NCBI RefSeq assembly: GCF_004331345.1
Contig: NZ_SJJZ01000001.1
Span: forward strand, 248,001-312,000
DNA: 64,000 bases
Source of the DNA: Kribbella soli
Lineage (GTDB): Bacteria; Actinomycetota; Actinomycetes; Propionibacteriales; Kribbellaceae
Direction of reading: 5' to 3'
Each line of letters opens with the position of its first letter. Positions within the stretch are counted from its first letter, which is position 1. Of this stretch, positions 42,890-52,064 are shown piece after piece. The notes beneath the pieces were generated by a model. The model saw only the letters and a program-made list of their open reading frames with translations, made no database searches and had not been told where the DNA came from. Both the position numbers and the translations under genes were made by a program.

Positions 42890-43251
42890 TTCCAGGGCAC
42901 CTCCTCTCGTTGTGGCGAAGCGGGCGGTTAGCTCGATCGCTATGGTGGTTTGAAGTTTTCGGCCAGGCTTCGACCGCAGAAAGAACAGTACGCCGTCCGC
43001 GCCGGAGCCCGCAAACTATTTATCGCCAGTTCGCGAAGTTGGCCGGAAGTTGCCGCTGAGGCGGCAAGATCTCATTGCCGGCGCAGCCTTCCAGCACGCT
43101 CCGGGACGCCATCCGCACGCTCCGGGATCGTTGCCTCTGTCACCTAACTGCCACGTCTGCCAGCAGCAGAACACGGCACGTCCTCCAGGATGCGCCGCGG
43201 ATCTCGTGCCTGGCAACAGGTTTGCCTGAAAGGGCAGCCAGTGCAGAGGTC

Positions 43252-45378
43252 TCAGCGAGTGCAGAGGTTGAGGATGTGCTCGCCGTACTTGGTCAGCTTG
43301 GTGTGGCCGATGCCCGGGATCTGCCGGAGCGCCTGGGCGTCGCCGGGCTTGGTCTCGGCGATCGCGGTCAGGGTCGCGTCGGTGAGGATCACGAACGCCG
43401 GCATCTTCTCGGACTCCGCCTGCTCGGTGCGCCACTCGATCAAGGCGTCGTACAGCTTCTGGTCGATCGAGGACGGGCAGTCCTCGCAGCGGCCGAGCTT
43501 GCGGGCGCCCGGGTCGGTCAGGCCGCGGCCGCAGACCCGGCACTTGGGGATCGGCCGGCCGGACTTCTCAGCGCGTTCGGAGCGGGATGGGCGCTCCCAG
43601 CCGACGGACGACGACGGGGTCCACTCGGAGCGCGCCGTACGGACGCCGATCGGGTCCAGGAAGCGGGTCGGTCCACGCGTACCGCGGCCGCCCGGCGAGC
43701 GGGAGGTGGACCAGCTGATGAACAGCTGCTGCTTGGCCCGCGTCACGCCGACATAGAACAGCCGTCGTTCCTCCTCCACCTGCGCCGGCGTCTGGGCGTA
43801 GGTGATCGGCAGCGTCCCCTCGTGCGCCCCGACGATGAAGACGGACTCCCACTCCAGGCCCTTGGCCGCGTGCAGCGTCGCCAGCGTGACGCCCTCCGCC
43901 AGCGGCGCGTGCTGGATCGTCGCCCGACGGTCCAGCTCTGCCATCAGCTCCGGCAGCCTCGCGTCGGGATTCGCCGCGGCGAAGTCGGACGTCATCGTCA
44001 CCAGCGCGCTCAGCGACTCCCAGCGGTCCCGCACCGCACCGGTCCCGGTCGGCGGCTCCTGCGTCCAGCCGGCACCGCCCAGCACTCCGGTCACCGTGGT
44101 CACCAGGTCGTCGCCGGCCTGACCGGCCTTGGCCTGTCCGCGCAGCAGTACGGCGGCCTGCCGGATCTCCGCGCGCTCGAAGAACCGCTCCGCGCCCTTC
44201 AGCACGGTCGGGATCTTCCGCTCGGCCAGCGCCTGCTCGAAGTTCTCCGACTGCGCGTTGGTCCGGAACAGTACGGCGATGTCCCGCAGCGCCACGCCCT
44301 CGTCCTTCAGCCGTACGACGGCCCGCGCCACCGCGTCCGCCTCCGCGACCTCGTCGGAGTACTCGCGGTAGACCGGAACCGGACCGGCCTCCTTCTGCGA
44401 CCGCAACGTGACCCGCCCGGGCAGCCCCGTCGGACCGGCGGCGTCCAGGATCTTGTTAGCCACGTCCACGATCTGCGGCGTCGACCGGTAGTCGCGGACC
44501 AGCTTGATCACGGTCGCCGACGGGTGCCGGGACGCGAACCGCACCAGGTTCTCCGGGTCGGCGCCGGCCCATGAATAGATCGTCTGCGCCGGGTCACCGA
44601 CCACGCAGACGTCCTCGCGGCCACCGAGCCACAGGTCGAGCAGGCTCTGCTGCAGCGGCGAGACGTCCTGGTACTCGTCCACGACGAACGTGCGGTACTG
44701 CCGCCGGATCTCCGCCGCCACCCGCTCGTCCTCCGCGAGCAGCGCGACAGTACAGAGCAGCACGTCCTCCAGGTCGATGCGCCCGCGCTCCAGCTTCACA
44801 TCCTCGTACGCCGCGAAGATCCGGGCGATCGTCGCCGGGTCGAAGGCCGCCAGCGCCCGCGCCGACTTGGGCGCCAGCCGCGCGTAGTCGTCCGGCCGGA
44901 CGTTGCTCACCTTGGCCCACTCGACCTCGCCGGCCAGGTCGCGCAGCGCGGGTGTGTCCACCCGGACGCGGCAGCGCGACGCGGCCTCGGTCAGCAGCGG
45001 GAACTTGCGGTCCGCGATCGGCGGCAGCTCCCCGCCGTACACCTTCGGCCAGAAGAACCGGGCCTGCCGGAGCGCGGCGGAGTGGAACGTGCGGGCCTGC
45101 ACGCCCTGGACGCCGAGCTGCGCGAGCCGGCCGCGCATCTCCCCCGCGGCCCGCTGGGTGAACGTCACCGCGAGCACGCGGACCGGGTCGAACGTCCCGG
45201 TGCGCACGCCGTACGCGATCCGGTGGGTGATCGCCCGCGTCTTCCCGGTCCCCGCGCCGGCCATCACCGCGACGGCGCCGTGCAACGTGGTCGCGACCGC
45301 CCGCTGCTCCGGGTCGAGAGCCTCCAGAAGGCTCTCGGCGGATGCAGATTGTGTGAAGTCGCTCACGGGCTGGGACAT
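43252..45378 (-). CDS. uvrD2: ATP-dependent DNA helicase UvrD2
   Basis: A 708-residue superfamily 1A helicase. Walker A is M-A-G-A-G-T-G-K-T-R, Walker B V-V-D-E-Y-Q-D-V, and later motifs G-D-P-A-Q-T-I-Y-S-W-A-G and T-L-H-A-A-K-G-L-E-W and V-G-V-T-R-A-K. After the helicase core a tetracysteine motif C-R-V-C ... C-E-D-C and an HRDC domain at the end mark it as UvrD2 rather than UvrD1 or PcrA. It unwinds duplex DNA in repair or replication. It is divergent from the mycoredoxin gene, as in mycobacteria. Confidence 0.94.
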   Translation of the reverse strand: MSQPVSDFTQSASAESLLEALDPEQRAVATTLHGAVAVMAGAGTGKTRAITHRIAYGVRTGTFDPVRVLAVTFTQRAAGEMRGRLAQLGVQGVQARTFHSAALRQARFFWPKVYGGELPPIADRKFPLLTEAASRCRVRVDTPALRDLAGEVEWAKVSNVRPDDYARLAPKSARALAAFDPATIARIFAAYEDVKLERGRIDLEDVLLCTVALLAEDERVAAEIRRQYRTFVVDEYQDVSPLQQSLLDLWLGGREDVCVVGDPAQTIYSWAGADPENLVRFASRHPSATVIKLVRDYRSTPQIVDVANKILDAAGPTGLPGRVTLRSQKEAGPVPVYREYSDEVAEADAVARAVVRLKDEGVALRDIAVLFRTNAQSENFEQALAERKIPTVLKGAERFFERAEIRQAAVLLRGQAKAGQAGDDLVTTVTGVLGGAGWTQEPPTGTGAVRDRWESLSALVTMTSDFAAANPDARLPELMAELDRRATIQHAPLAEGVTLATLHAAKGLEWESVFIVGAHEGTLPITYAQTPAQVEEERRLFYVGVTRAKQQLFISWSTSRSPGGRGTRGPTRFLDPIGVRTARSEWTPSSSVGWERPSRSERAEKSGRPIPKCRVCGRGLTDPGARKLGRCEDCPSSIDQKLYDALIEWRTEQAESEKMPAFVILTDATLTAIAETKPGDAQALRQIPGIGHTKLTKYGEHILNLCTR

Positions 45379-45478
45379 GCGGGAACAGCACCACCTGCAT
45401 CATGGTTCGGATACGTCGAAGGCAACCCTAGACGGGTCGCCCGACAAAACCCCTCCCCACTCCACAAGGAGTCCGCCG

Positions 45479-45718
45479 ATGTCGGCATTCACCATGTACT
45501 CGACCCCGTGGTGCGGCTACTGCCACCGCCTCAAGGGCCAGCTCAAGCGGGCCGGAATCGAGTTCACCGAGATCGACATCGAGCAGGTCCCGGAGGCCGC
45601 GAAGATCGTCGAGAAGGTCAACAACGGCAACCAGACGGTGCCGACCGTGGTCTTCCCCGACGGCACCGCGATGACGAACCCGTCGCTCGCCCAGGTCGCG
45701 GACAAGCTCGTCGCCTGA
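45479..45718 (+). CDS. mrx1: Mycoredoxin
   Basis: A 79-residue glutaredoxin-like protein with the active site W-C-G-Y-C near the N-terminus, T-V-P-T-V containing the cis-Pro, and D-G-T at the end of the fold. Mycoredoxins reduce mycothiol-mixed disulfides using mycothiol. ATG 45479 follows ACAAGGAG. It is divergent from uvrD2. A small stem CTCAGG/CCTGAG (45735-45740 with 45749-45754) lies just after its stop. Confidence 0.92.
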   Translation: MSAFTMYSTPWCGYCHRLKGQLKRAGIEFTEIDIEQVPEAAKIVEKVNNGNQTVPTVVFPDGTAMTNPSLAQVADKLVA

Positions 45719-45765
45719 CGAGATCCAGGCATAGCTCAGGTCATATCGCCTGAGTTATGGACATT

Positions 45766-45779
45766 ACGGTCATGACCGT
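45766..45779. promoter_or_regulatory. Palindrome upstream of the beta-propeller gene
   Basis: ACGGTCATGACCGT is a perfect 14-bp palindrome 38 bp upstream of the ATG at 45818. Position suits an operator; no regulator gene adjoins it. Confidence 0.5.
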
Positions 45780-45817
45780 TATACCTTGCGGTGAACTACG
45801 CCGCAGGGAGTCCGCCC

Positions 45818-48175
45818 ATGTTCTCGCGCCGTCAATTCCGCTATGCCCTTACGAGCCTCGCCGTCACGCTCGGCCTGCTCGCGACGGGCGGTCTGCACGC
45901 CACTGCGGCCCCGCCGGGGGACCTGCCTGACCCGTTCCCGTCGGAGAACTGGCCGCTTGGCACCCCGACGCGACCGATCGCGCCGTCGGCCGAGGTCATC
46001 AAGGACCTCGGGTCGCCGATCAGCTCGCTCACGATCATGGAAGGCGCGATCGGCCACACGCCGGACGGCCGCGACGTCGTGTACGCCGTACCCGCGGGTG
46101 AGAACGCGCGGCTCAACGTCGTCGACCTGCACAGCCGCGAGCTGATCCGCACCGTGCCGCTGCCCGGGGCCGCCGGCGGCTGGGCGATCGTCGTGGTGCC
46201 GAACGGTGACGTCTACCTCGGCACCTACGCCAACGCGCATCTCTACCGCTACAGCCCGGCCACGGGTGAGGTGACCGACCTGGGGCAGCCCATCCCGGGC
46301 GAGTCCCAGATCTACGGCCTCACCGCCGACCAGGCCGGCAACGTGTACGCCGGGACGTATCCGACCGCCCACGCGTTCAAGTACGACGCAACGACCGGAG
46401 ATGTCACCGACTACGGCTCACTCGACCCGGTGCAGCAGTACGCGCGGTCCACGGTCTACGACCCCGACCACAACAAGCTGTTCGTCGGCGTCTCCACTCC
46501 GAACGCCAGGCTGCTCCGCATCGACGTGGACACCAAGGCGGTCGAGGACATCACTCCCCCGGGTACGACGGCGAAGGACTTCATCGACCTCGACTACGCC
46601 GGCGGCAAGGTCTTCGCAAACGCGAGCAGCCGCCTGGTGGTGGTCGACGCAGTGACCGGTGAGCAGGTCAAGTACACCGACAGCGCCACGGGCCAGCAGG
46701 TGATGGACTACCCGATCGCTGCGCGCGGTGTCTCCGCGGCCGGACCAGGTGGCGTCTACTTCACCAACAACACCCTGTCCCTCACGCACTACGACCTGGA
46801 CACCAACACGGTCGGTCCGGTCTCGCCGCCGCGCACACTGACCCGTGGCGCATCCATCGGCTACGGCTGGGTGACCGAGAACGGCGTACCGGTGCTGTAC
46901 GGCCTGGCCGGCAACTACTCCGGTGGAACGTTCCGCTACAACCCAGCGGACGGGACGCTCGCGCAGTGGAGCTCACCGTTCCAGTACGTGCCGTCGCCGC
47001 TCATGCACGCACTGGCCGACCCCACCACGGCCAAGGTGTTCGTCAACGTCTACCTGAACGGCGCCACCTCCATTTACGACCCGGCGACCGGCAAGTCCAC
47101 AGTCACCACCAGGCAGGGACAGGTGGAGGGCTGGGCCTGGGACGGCACCGGCAAGATGTACGTCGGTATCTACCCGTACGGCCGTCTCTCGCTCTGGGAC
47201 CCGACCGCACCGGAGAGCCCGACCAACCCGAAGGAACTGTTCAGCCTCGTCGACAGCGACCACCAGAACAGGCCGGTCGCAGTGGTCCCCGCAGGCAACC
47301 GTGTGTACGTCGGCACCACACCGGCGTACGGCGAGTACGGCGGCGCGCTGACCGTGTACGACGTACCGACGGGCAGCCACACGGTCTACCGCAACCTGGT
47401 GACCGACCAGACGATCTCCTCCATCGTGCCCTCCGGTGCTGACGTCTGGGTCGGCTCCAGCATCGAGGGCGGTCAGGGCACCGACCCGAGGGCCAGTGAG
47501 GCACACCTGGTCAAGGTGAACCCGGCGACGGGAGAGGTGCTGACCGACGTCGTCCCGGTCTCCGGTGCGGCCAGCATCAACGAGCTGACCACCGGACCGG
47601 ACGGCAACATCTGGGGTCTCGCGGACGGCATCGTGTTCGCCGTCAACCCGTCCACCGGTGAGGTGGAGCGCCTGCTGCCCGTGTTCAGCGGAGCCACCGG
47701 CTCACAGGACGGGGCACTGTCCTGGCGCGACGGCTACTTGTACGGCGTGACCGGTGGCCGGCTGTTCGTCATGGACATCCTGAGCGGCCGCACGACCGTA
47801 CTGCGCGACCACGGCCTCAACCGGCTCACCCAGACGCCGGACGGCACCTACTACACGCTGCTGCGTCCGGACGGCTACATCAACCCGACCAACCTGGCCT
47901 CGTACACGCCACCGGTCGACTCCTGTCCGCAGTCCGACGTCCGGTCGACGGTCTGGACCGGGAACATCGACAGCCACGTACAGAACCGCTTCCTGACGTA
48001 CGGTTGCACGCTGACAGACGTACTGCCGGATGCCGAGGCGGACTGGCCGAGCCACAGCGCCTACGTCGAAGCGGTCAACCGGAAGCTCAGGCAGCTCGAG
48101 ACGGACGGCTCGGTCGAGCGCTGGGAGGGCGTCCTGATCAGGATCGCCGCAGCCCGGTCCGACGTGGGCCGGTGA
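45818..48175 (+). CDS. Tat-exported beta-propeller protein
   Basis: A 785-residue secreted protein. The N-terminus F-S-R-R-Q-F-R-Y-A-L-T-S-L-A-V is a twin-arginine signal with a cleavage region at A-T-A-A-P. The mature chain is made of many repeated 40-50-residue blade units of the form G-x-V-Y-x-G-T-Y-x-x-A-H-x-x-x-Y-D-x-x-T-G, typical of YVTN/PQQ-like or Kelch-like propellers, with no catalytic residues visible. The last part (C-P-Q-S-D-V-R ... T-Y-G-C-T-L) has two cysteines that may pair. ATG 45818 follows CAGGGAG; an in-frame GTG at 45791 is less likely. Role unknown; ligand binding or cell-surface enzyme. Confidence 0.85.
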   Translation: MFSRRQFRYALTSLAVTLGLLATGGLHATAAPPGDLPDPFPSENWPLGTPTRPIAPSAEVIKDLGSPISSLTIMEGAIGHTPDGRDVVYAVPAGENARLNVVDLHSRELIRTVPLPGAAGGWAIVVVPNGDVYLGTYANAHLYRYSPATGEVTDLGQPIPGESQIYGLTADQAGNVYAGTYPTAHAFKYDATTGDVTDYGSLDPVQQYARSTVYDPDHNKLFVGVSTPNARLLRIDVDTKAVEDITPPGTTAKDFIDLDYAGGKVFANASSRLVVVDAVTGEQVKYTDSATGQQVMDYPIAARGVSAAGPGGVYFTNNTLSLTHYDLDTNTVGPVSPPRTLTRGASIGYGWVTENGVPVLYGLAGNYSGGTFRYNPADGTLAQWSSPFQYVPSPLMHALADPTTAKVFVNVYLNGATSIYDPATGKSTVTTRQGQVEGWAWDGTGKMYVGIYPYGRLSLWDPTAPESPTNPKELFSLVDSDHQNRPVAVVPAGNRVYVGTTPAYGEYGGALTVYDVPTGSHTVYRNLVTDQTISSIVPSGADVWVGSSIEGGQGTDPRASEAHLVKVNPATGEVLTDVVPVSGAASINELTTGPDGNIWGLADGIVFAVNPSTGEVERLLPVFSGATGSQDGALSWRDGYLYGVTGGRLFVMDILSGRTTVLRDHGLNRLTQTPDGTYYTLLRPDGYINPTNLASYTPPVDSCPQSDVRSTVWTGNIDSHVQNRFLTYGCTLTDVLPDAEADWPSHSAYVEAVNRKLRQLETDGSVERWEGVLIRIAAARSDVGR

Positions 48176-49111
48176 TCACCAGCTCCCGCTGAGGCTCTCG
48201 CCGTACCAGCCTTCGATCAGGCGGCGGGAGATCGAGATCGCCCCCGGGAGGGCCATCGTGCCGGCTTCGACCAGCACGCGGAGGTCCTCCCGGGTGAACC
48301 ACTTCGCCTCGTGGATCTCGTCCTGGTCCACGTCGATATCGAAGTTCGTCGCCTTCGCGTAGAACCCCAGCATCAGGCTCGCGGGCAGCGGCCACGGCTG
48401 GCTGGCCGCGTACTCGACCTCCGGCCCGACGACCACACCGGTCTCCTCGAGCACCTCACGCCGTACGGTGGCCTCCAACGACTCGCCTGGCTCCACGAAG
48501 CCGGCCAGCGTGGAGTACCGGCCTGCAGGCCAGGCCTCGTTGCGGCCGAGCAGTGCGCGGTCCTGGTCGTCGGTGACCAGCACGATGATCGCCGGGTCGC
48601 TGCGCGGGAAGTGCGACAGCCCGCAACCCGGGCAGCGCCGTACGTGTCCGGCCTCCACTACCTCGGTGTGCTCGCCGCAGTTCCCGCAGTGCGTGTAGAC
48701 GGCATGCCAGTTGGACAGTCCGATCAGGTGCACGGCGATGCCGGCCTCGCGGTCGTCCAGTACGGCGCCGAGCTCGCGCAGTCCGCCGTACGACTCGTCG
48801 CCCTCACCGCCGACCAGTACGCCGAACACCGCGCGGCCCTCCGCGGTCATCCCGGCCCCGGACTCGCGGTCGATGCCGAGGAAGATCCGAAGACCTTCCG
48901 GCGCCTCGGACGGCGGCACGAACCGCACTGCGGAGCGGTCCTCGACCACCTGGATCTTGTCGCCGGCCACGACCGCGACCTGCGTTTCGGGCGCGGCCCA
49001 GGCTTTCTCCAACCAGTCGTCGTCTCGGCGGCGGTCGGCGGCGCGGTCCAGTACGGGCCGGGACAGGGCTAGCGAACCAGGTGCGATGGAGTAGGCCACA
49101 TGCCTCAACAT
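48176..49111 (-). CDS. nudC: NADH pyrophosphatase NudC
   Basis: A 311-residue NUDIX enzyme with an N-terminal domain, a zinc ribbon (C-G-N-C-G ... R-C-P-G-C-G), the NUDIX box G-F-V-E-P-G-E-S then R-R-E-V-L-E-E-T-G, and the NudC-specific S-Q-P-W-P-L-P. It cleaves NADH (and deNADs capped RNA in E. coli) to NMNH and AMP. The start ATG 49111 is a reading of M-L-R-H-V-A-Y-S; a GTG at 49099 is also possible. It is 27 bp from the divergent deoD. Confidence 0.93.
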   Translation of the reverse strand: MLRHVAYSIAPGSLALSRPVLDRAADRRRDDDWLEKAWAAPETQVAVVAGDKIQVVEDRSAVRFVPPSEAPEGLRIFLGIDRESGAGMTAEGRAVFGVLVGGEGDESYGGLRELGAVLDDREAGIAVHLIGLSNWHAVYTHCGNCGEHTEVVEAGHVRRCPGCGLSHFPRSDPAIIVLVTDDQDRALLGRNEAWPAGRYSTLAGFVEPGESLEATVRREVLEETGVVVGPEVEYAASQPWPLPASLMLGFYAKATNFDIDVDQDEIHEAKWFTREDLRVLVEAGTMALPGAISISRRLIEGWYGESLSGSW

Positions 49112-49138
49112 ATCCCGCGCCCGTGAGAGCATCCCCGC

Positions 49139-49852
49139 ATGAGTATTCACATCGCCGCCGAGAAGGGGCAGATCGCACCGCGGGTGCTGTTTCCGGGCGA
49201 CCCGCTGCGGGCCAAGTGGATCGCGGAGACCTACCTGTCCGACGTGATCTGCTACACCGAGATCCGCAACATGTTCGGGTTCACCGGCACCTACAAGGGT
49301 GAGCGCATCTCCGTGCAGGGCTCCGGCATGGGCCAGGCGTCCGCCTCCATCTACGCGAACGAGCTGTTCGAGGAGTACGAAGTACAGACCCTGATCCGGG
49401 TCGGCACCTGTGGCGCGCTGACCGAGGCGGTCCGGGTCCGCGACGTGATCATCGCGATGTCCGCGAGCACCGACTCGCAGATGAACCGGCTGCGCTTCCA
49501 CGGCATCGACTACGCGCCGACCGCCGACTACAAGCTGCTCCGCGCGGCCGTGGACGCCGCCGAGGCAGCCGGGCTGAACGTGCACGTCGGCCAGGTGTTC
49601 TCCGGCGACCTGTTCTACAACGACCGCCCGGACCTGGTCTCGCGGACCGCGGAGTACGGCGTGCTCGGCATCGAGATGGAGGCCGCTGCGCTCTACACGC
49701 TGGCAGCGAAGTTCGGCCGCCGCGCGCTCGGCATCATGACCGTGTCGGACCACCTGATCACGCACGAGGTGACGTCCGCGGAGGAGCGTCAGACGACGTT
49801 CTCCGAGATGATCACGATCGCCCTCGACGCGGCGATCGAGGTGCCGGTCTGA
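49139..49852 (+). CDS. deoD: Purine nucleoside phosphorylase, DeoD type
   Basis: A 237-residue hexameric-type phosphorylase. It has [17 protein letters not shown] near the phosphate site, R-V-G-T-C-G-A-L and the purine-site signature [10 protein letters not shown] with D at T-V-S-D-H-L. It cleaves purine (deoxy)ribonucleosides with phosphate. The gene runs into the lipoprotein gene with a CTGA overlap. Divergent from nudC. Confidence 0.94.
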   Translation: MSIHIAAEKGQIAPRVLFPGDPLRAKWIAETYLSDVICYTEIRNMFGFTGTYKGERISVQGSGMGQASASIYANELFEEYEVQTLIRVGTCGALTEAVRVRDVIIAMSASTDSQMNRLRFHGIDYAPTADYKLLRAAVDAAEAAGLNVHVGQVFSGDLFYNDRPDLVSRTAEYGVLGIEMEAAALYTLAAKFGRRALGIMTVSDHLITHEVTSAEERQTTFSEMITIALDAAIEVPV

Positions 49853-50424
49853 ACCCCCGGTACGGCGCTGCCGTTCTGGCCTGCGCCGCACTCGTCGTAG
49901 GGACCACGTCCTGCTCCGGCGACAAGCCGGAGTCGGACGGGAGCCCGAGCACATCTGCGAGCACCAGCACCTCAGGTACGCCTGCCGCGAGCAACAGCTC
50001 GTCAGGACCTGAGGAGACGCTGCCGGACCTCACGGCGGCACAGGTCGTCGCAGCGTTCACGGGCAAGCAGTACAAGTGCAGCACCGACGAGGCGTACGAG
50101 ACCTGCAGCAGCGGCTTGCGGTCGGTCCAGGTGCTGATCGGCACGCACCCGCGTCCACCGGTGATCTCACTGCAGGCGGCCGGCCCGGCGACCGAGTCGA
50201 CGACGCGGCTGGCCGAGTTCGCACCGGAGGCGCTGGAGCTGGCGCACGTGAACCCGCGCGGTCAGATCGTCGACTGGCTGAAGCAGCAGTCAGGCAAGGC
50301 GTCGGCGCAGACGACGTTCGGCGACTGGAACGTCGAGTTCTCGACCGAGGCCGACTCCGAAGCACCGGGCACGATCCTCACGCTCACCGACAAGCTCTGC
50401 AAGGCGAACTGCGGGGCCGAGTAA
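49849..50424 (+). CDS. Putative lipoprotein, probable CTG start
   Basis: A 191-residue frame with a short hydrophobic leader ([12 protein letters not shown]) and a Cys 22 residues in (T-T-S-C-S-G), then a Ser/Thr-rich linker and a folded domain with several cysteines (Y-K-C-S-T, E-T-C-S-S, K-L-C-K-A-N-C). No ATG, GTG or TTG precedes the leader in frame; CTG 49849, overlapping the deoD stop, is the only sensible start. The lipobox is weak. Function unknown; coupling to deoD by overlap is clear. Confidence 0.6.
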   Translation: MNPRYGAAVLACAALVVGTTSCSGDKPESDGSPSTSASTSTSGTPAASNSSSGPEETLPDLTAAQVVAAFTGKQYKCSTDEAYETCSSGLRSVQVLIGTHPRPPVISLQAAGPATESTTRLAEFAPEALELAHVNPRGQIVDWLKQQSGKASAQTTFGDWNVEFSTEADSEAPGTILTLTDKLCKANCGAE

Positions 50425-50433
50425 CGGCTGTGG

Positions 50434-51069
50434 CTACGCCGCGACCAGCTTGGGCAGGACCTGCAGGAGCCGGCCGGTCAGCAGGTCCGGGACCTTCTCC
50501 GGGTTCGCGGCGTAGCCGACCACGGCCTGCTCGAACAGGCCGTCGATCAGCGCGTACGCCGTCGGTGCGTCCACTGTCGGTGTGGTGCCGGTGAGATCGG
50601 CGTACCGGGACAGGATCCGCCAGATCATCTCTTCGAGCAGCTGGTCGATCGCCTCGACGTCCGGGCGGAGCTGCTCCTCGAACATGCTCTGCGCCCGCAG
50701 GTCGTACCAGAGCTTGTGCATCGGGGTCTCCTCGACCAGCGTCTGGGTCATCTTGCCCAGGAAGCCGGTCGCGAGCTCGTCGGCGGACGTCGCGGTCTCG
50801 ACCACCTCGTCGTACCGCCGGGCGCACTTGGTCTTGTAGTAGCGCACGCAGTAGCTGATCAGGTCGATCTTGTCGCGGAAGTAGTAGTGCACGACGCCGT
50901 GCGTGAACTCGGAGTTGTTCGCGATCTCGCGCAGGCTGGTGCGCGCGTAGCCGAGCTCACCCAGCGTCTTCAGTGCGGACTCCGCCAGCGCGACCCGGCG
51001 GCGTTCGATCTTGTCGATCCCGGAGACACGGGCAGGCCGCTCCTCAGCAGCGGACGCCACGGCAATCAC
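50434..51069 (-). CDS. TetR-family regulator
   Basis: A 211-residue TetR protein. Its DNA-binding part Y-A-R-T-S-L-R-E-I-A-N-N-S-E-F-T-H-G-V-V-H-Y-Y-F is clear. The start GTG 51069 has AGGAGAG upstream; a longer frame from 51180 has no ribosome site. It is divergent from the SDR operon across two TTGAC-N4-GTCAA sites. It probably represses that operon and binds a lipid or acyl-CoA-type ligand, inferred from the operon's enzyme content. Confidence 0.88.
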   Translation of the reverse strand: MIAVASAAEERPARVSGIDKIERRRVALAESALKTLGELGYARTSLREIANNSEFTHGVVHYYFRDKIDLISYCVRYYKTKCARRYDEVVETATSADELATGFLGKMTQTLVEETPMHKLWYDLRAQSMFEEQLRPDVEAIDQLLEEMIWRILSRYADLTGTTPTVDAPTAYALIDGLFEQAVVGYAANPEKVPDLLTGRLLQVLPKLVAA

Positions 51070-51173
51070 CCACTCTCCTGCTCGGACCTGCTCGAACACG
51101 GTCAGGCCTGGCGGGCCCGATGCGCCAGAGTACCCCGCCCCGGGCCAGGCGCGTCCCGGTGCGGGGAGATTTC

Positions 51174-51209
51174 TTGACAAGTGTCAAACAAAGTCTTGAC
51201 GACTGTCAA
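51174..51209. promoter_or_regulatory. Twin operator TTGAC-N4-GTCAA
   Basis: Two palindromes, 51174-51187 and 51196-51209, with identical TTGAC/GTCAA arms and four-base spacers (AAGT and GACT), centres 22 bp apart. Both lie between the divergent TetR and SDR genes. The first TTGACA can also be read as a -35 box for the operon. Two dimers of the TetR protein could bind one above the other on the same face. Confidence 0.75.
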
Positions 51210-51257
51210 AAGCCTGGCCAGAGTGTGAACAACCCGTGCAGAGCAAAGGAGCTTCAG

Positions 51258-52064
51258 ATGGGTTCACTCGATCTCTCCGGCCGCAAGGCCCTGGTCACCG
51301 GCGGAGCGCAGGGACTCGGCGAGGGGATGGCGAAAGCCCTCGCAGCAGCCGGCGCCAAAGTCGTGATCAGCGATATCCAGAAGGACGCCGGCGAGGCGGT
51401 CGCCGACGCGCTCGACCAGGAGTACGGCGCAGGCAACGGCTTCGTCGCCCACGACATCACCGACGACGGCGACTGGGAGAACGCGGTGGTCGCCGCCAAC
51501 GACATCCTCGGCGGCCTCGACATCCTGGTGAACAACGCGGGGGTGGAGATCACCAGCCTGCTCACCGAGGTCACCGCGGACCAGATCCGCAAGATGCTCG
51601 AGGTCAACGTCCTCGGCACCACGCTCGGCATCAAGTGGGGCCTGCGGACGATGCGTCCCGAGGGCCTGGCCGGTCAGGGCGGCGCGATCATCAACGTCGC
51701 GTCGGTCGCCGCCACCATCGCGTTCCCCGGCATCGCCGTGTACTCCGCGACCAAGTCCGCCGTCGACCGGCTGACCCGGGTCGCCGCGATGGAGTCCGGC
51801 AAGCTCGGGTACGGCGTCCGCGTCAACTGCATCTACCCCGGCCTGGTCCCGACCGCGATGGGCGCCGGCCTGGCGAACGACGTGGCCCAACTCGGACTGT
51901 TCGAGTCGCCCGACGCCGCGGTCGCCGCGGTGATCGGACTGACGCCCGCCGGCCGGCTCGGTGAGGTCGCGGACATGGCCGATGCGGTCGTCTTCCTCGC
52001 GTCCGACGAGTCCCGGTTCATCACCGGCATCGGACTGCCGGTCGACGGCGGAATGGGGATGTGA
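51258..52064 (+). CDS. Short-chain dehydrogenase/reductase
   Basis: A 268-residue SDR. The cofactor site is V-T-G-G-A-Q-G-L-G-E-G, N-N-A-G-V follows and the catalytic pair is Y-S-A-T-K with a Ser in V-A-S-V-A-A. The end F-I-T-G-I-G-L-P-V-D-G-G-M is usual. ATG 51258 follows CAAAGGAGC. It overlaps the next gene at TGATG. In the operon it is followed by a reductase and an acyl-CoA ligase, suggesting oxidation or reduction of a hydroxyacyl or related intermediate. Confidence 0.9.
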   Translation: MGSLDLSGRKALVTGGAQGLGEGMAKALAAAGAKVVISDIQKDAGEAVADALDQEYGAGNGFVAHDITDDGDWENAVVAANDILGGLDILVNNAGVEITSLLTEVTADQIRKMLEVNVLGTTLGIKWGLRTMRPEGLAGQGGAIINVASVAATIAFPGIAVYSATKSAVDRLTRVAAMESGKLGYGVRVNCIYPGLVPTAMGAGLANDVAQLGLFESPDAAVAAVIGLTPAGRLGEVADMADAVVFLASDESRFITGIGLPVDGGMGM

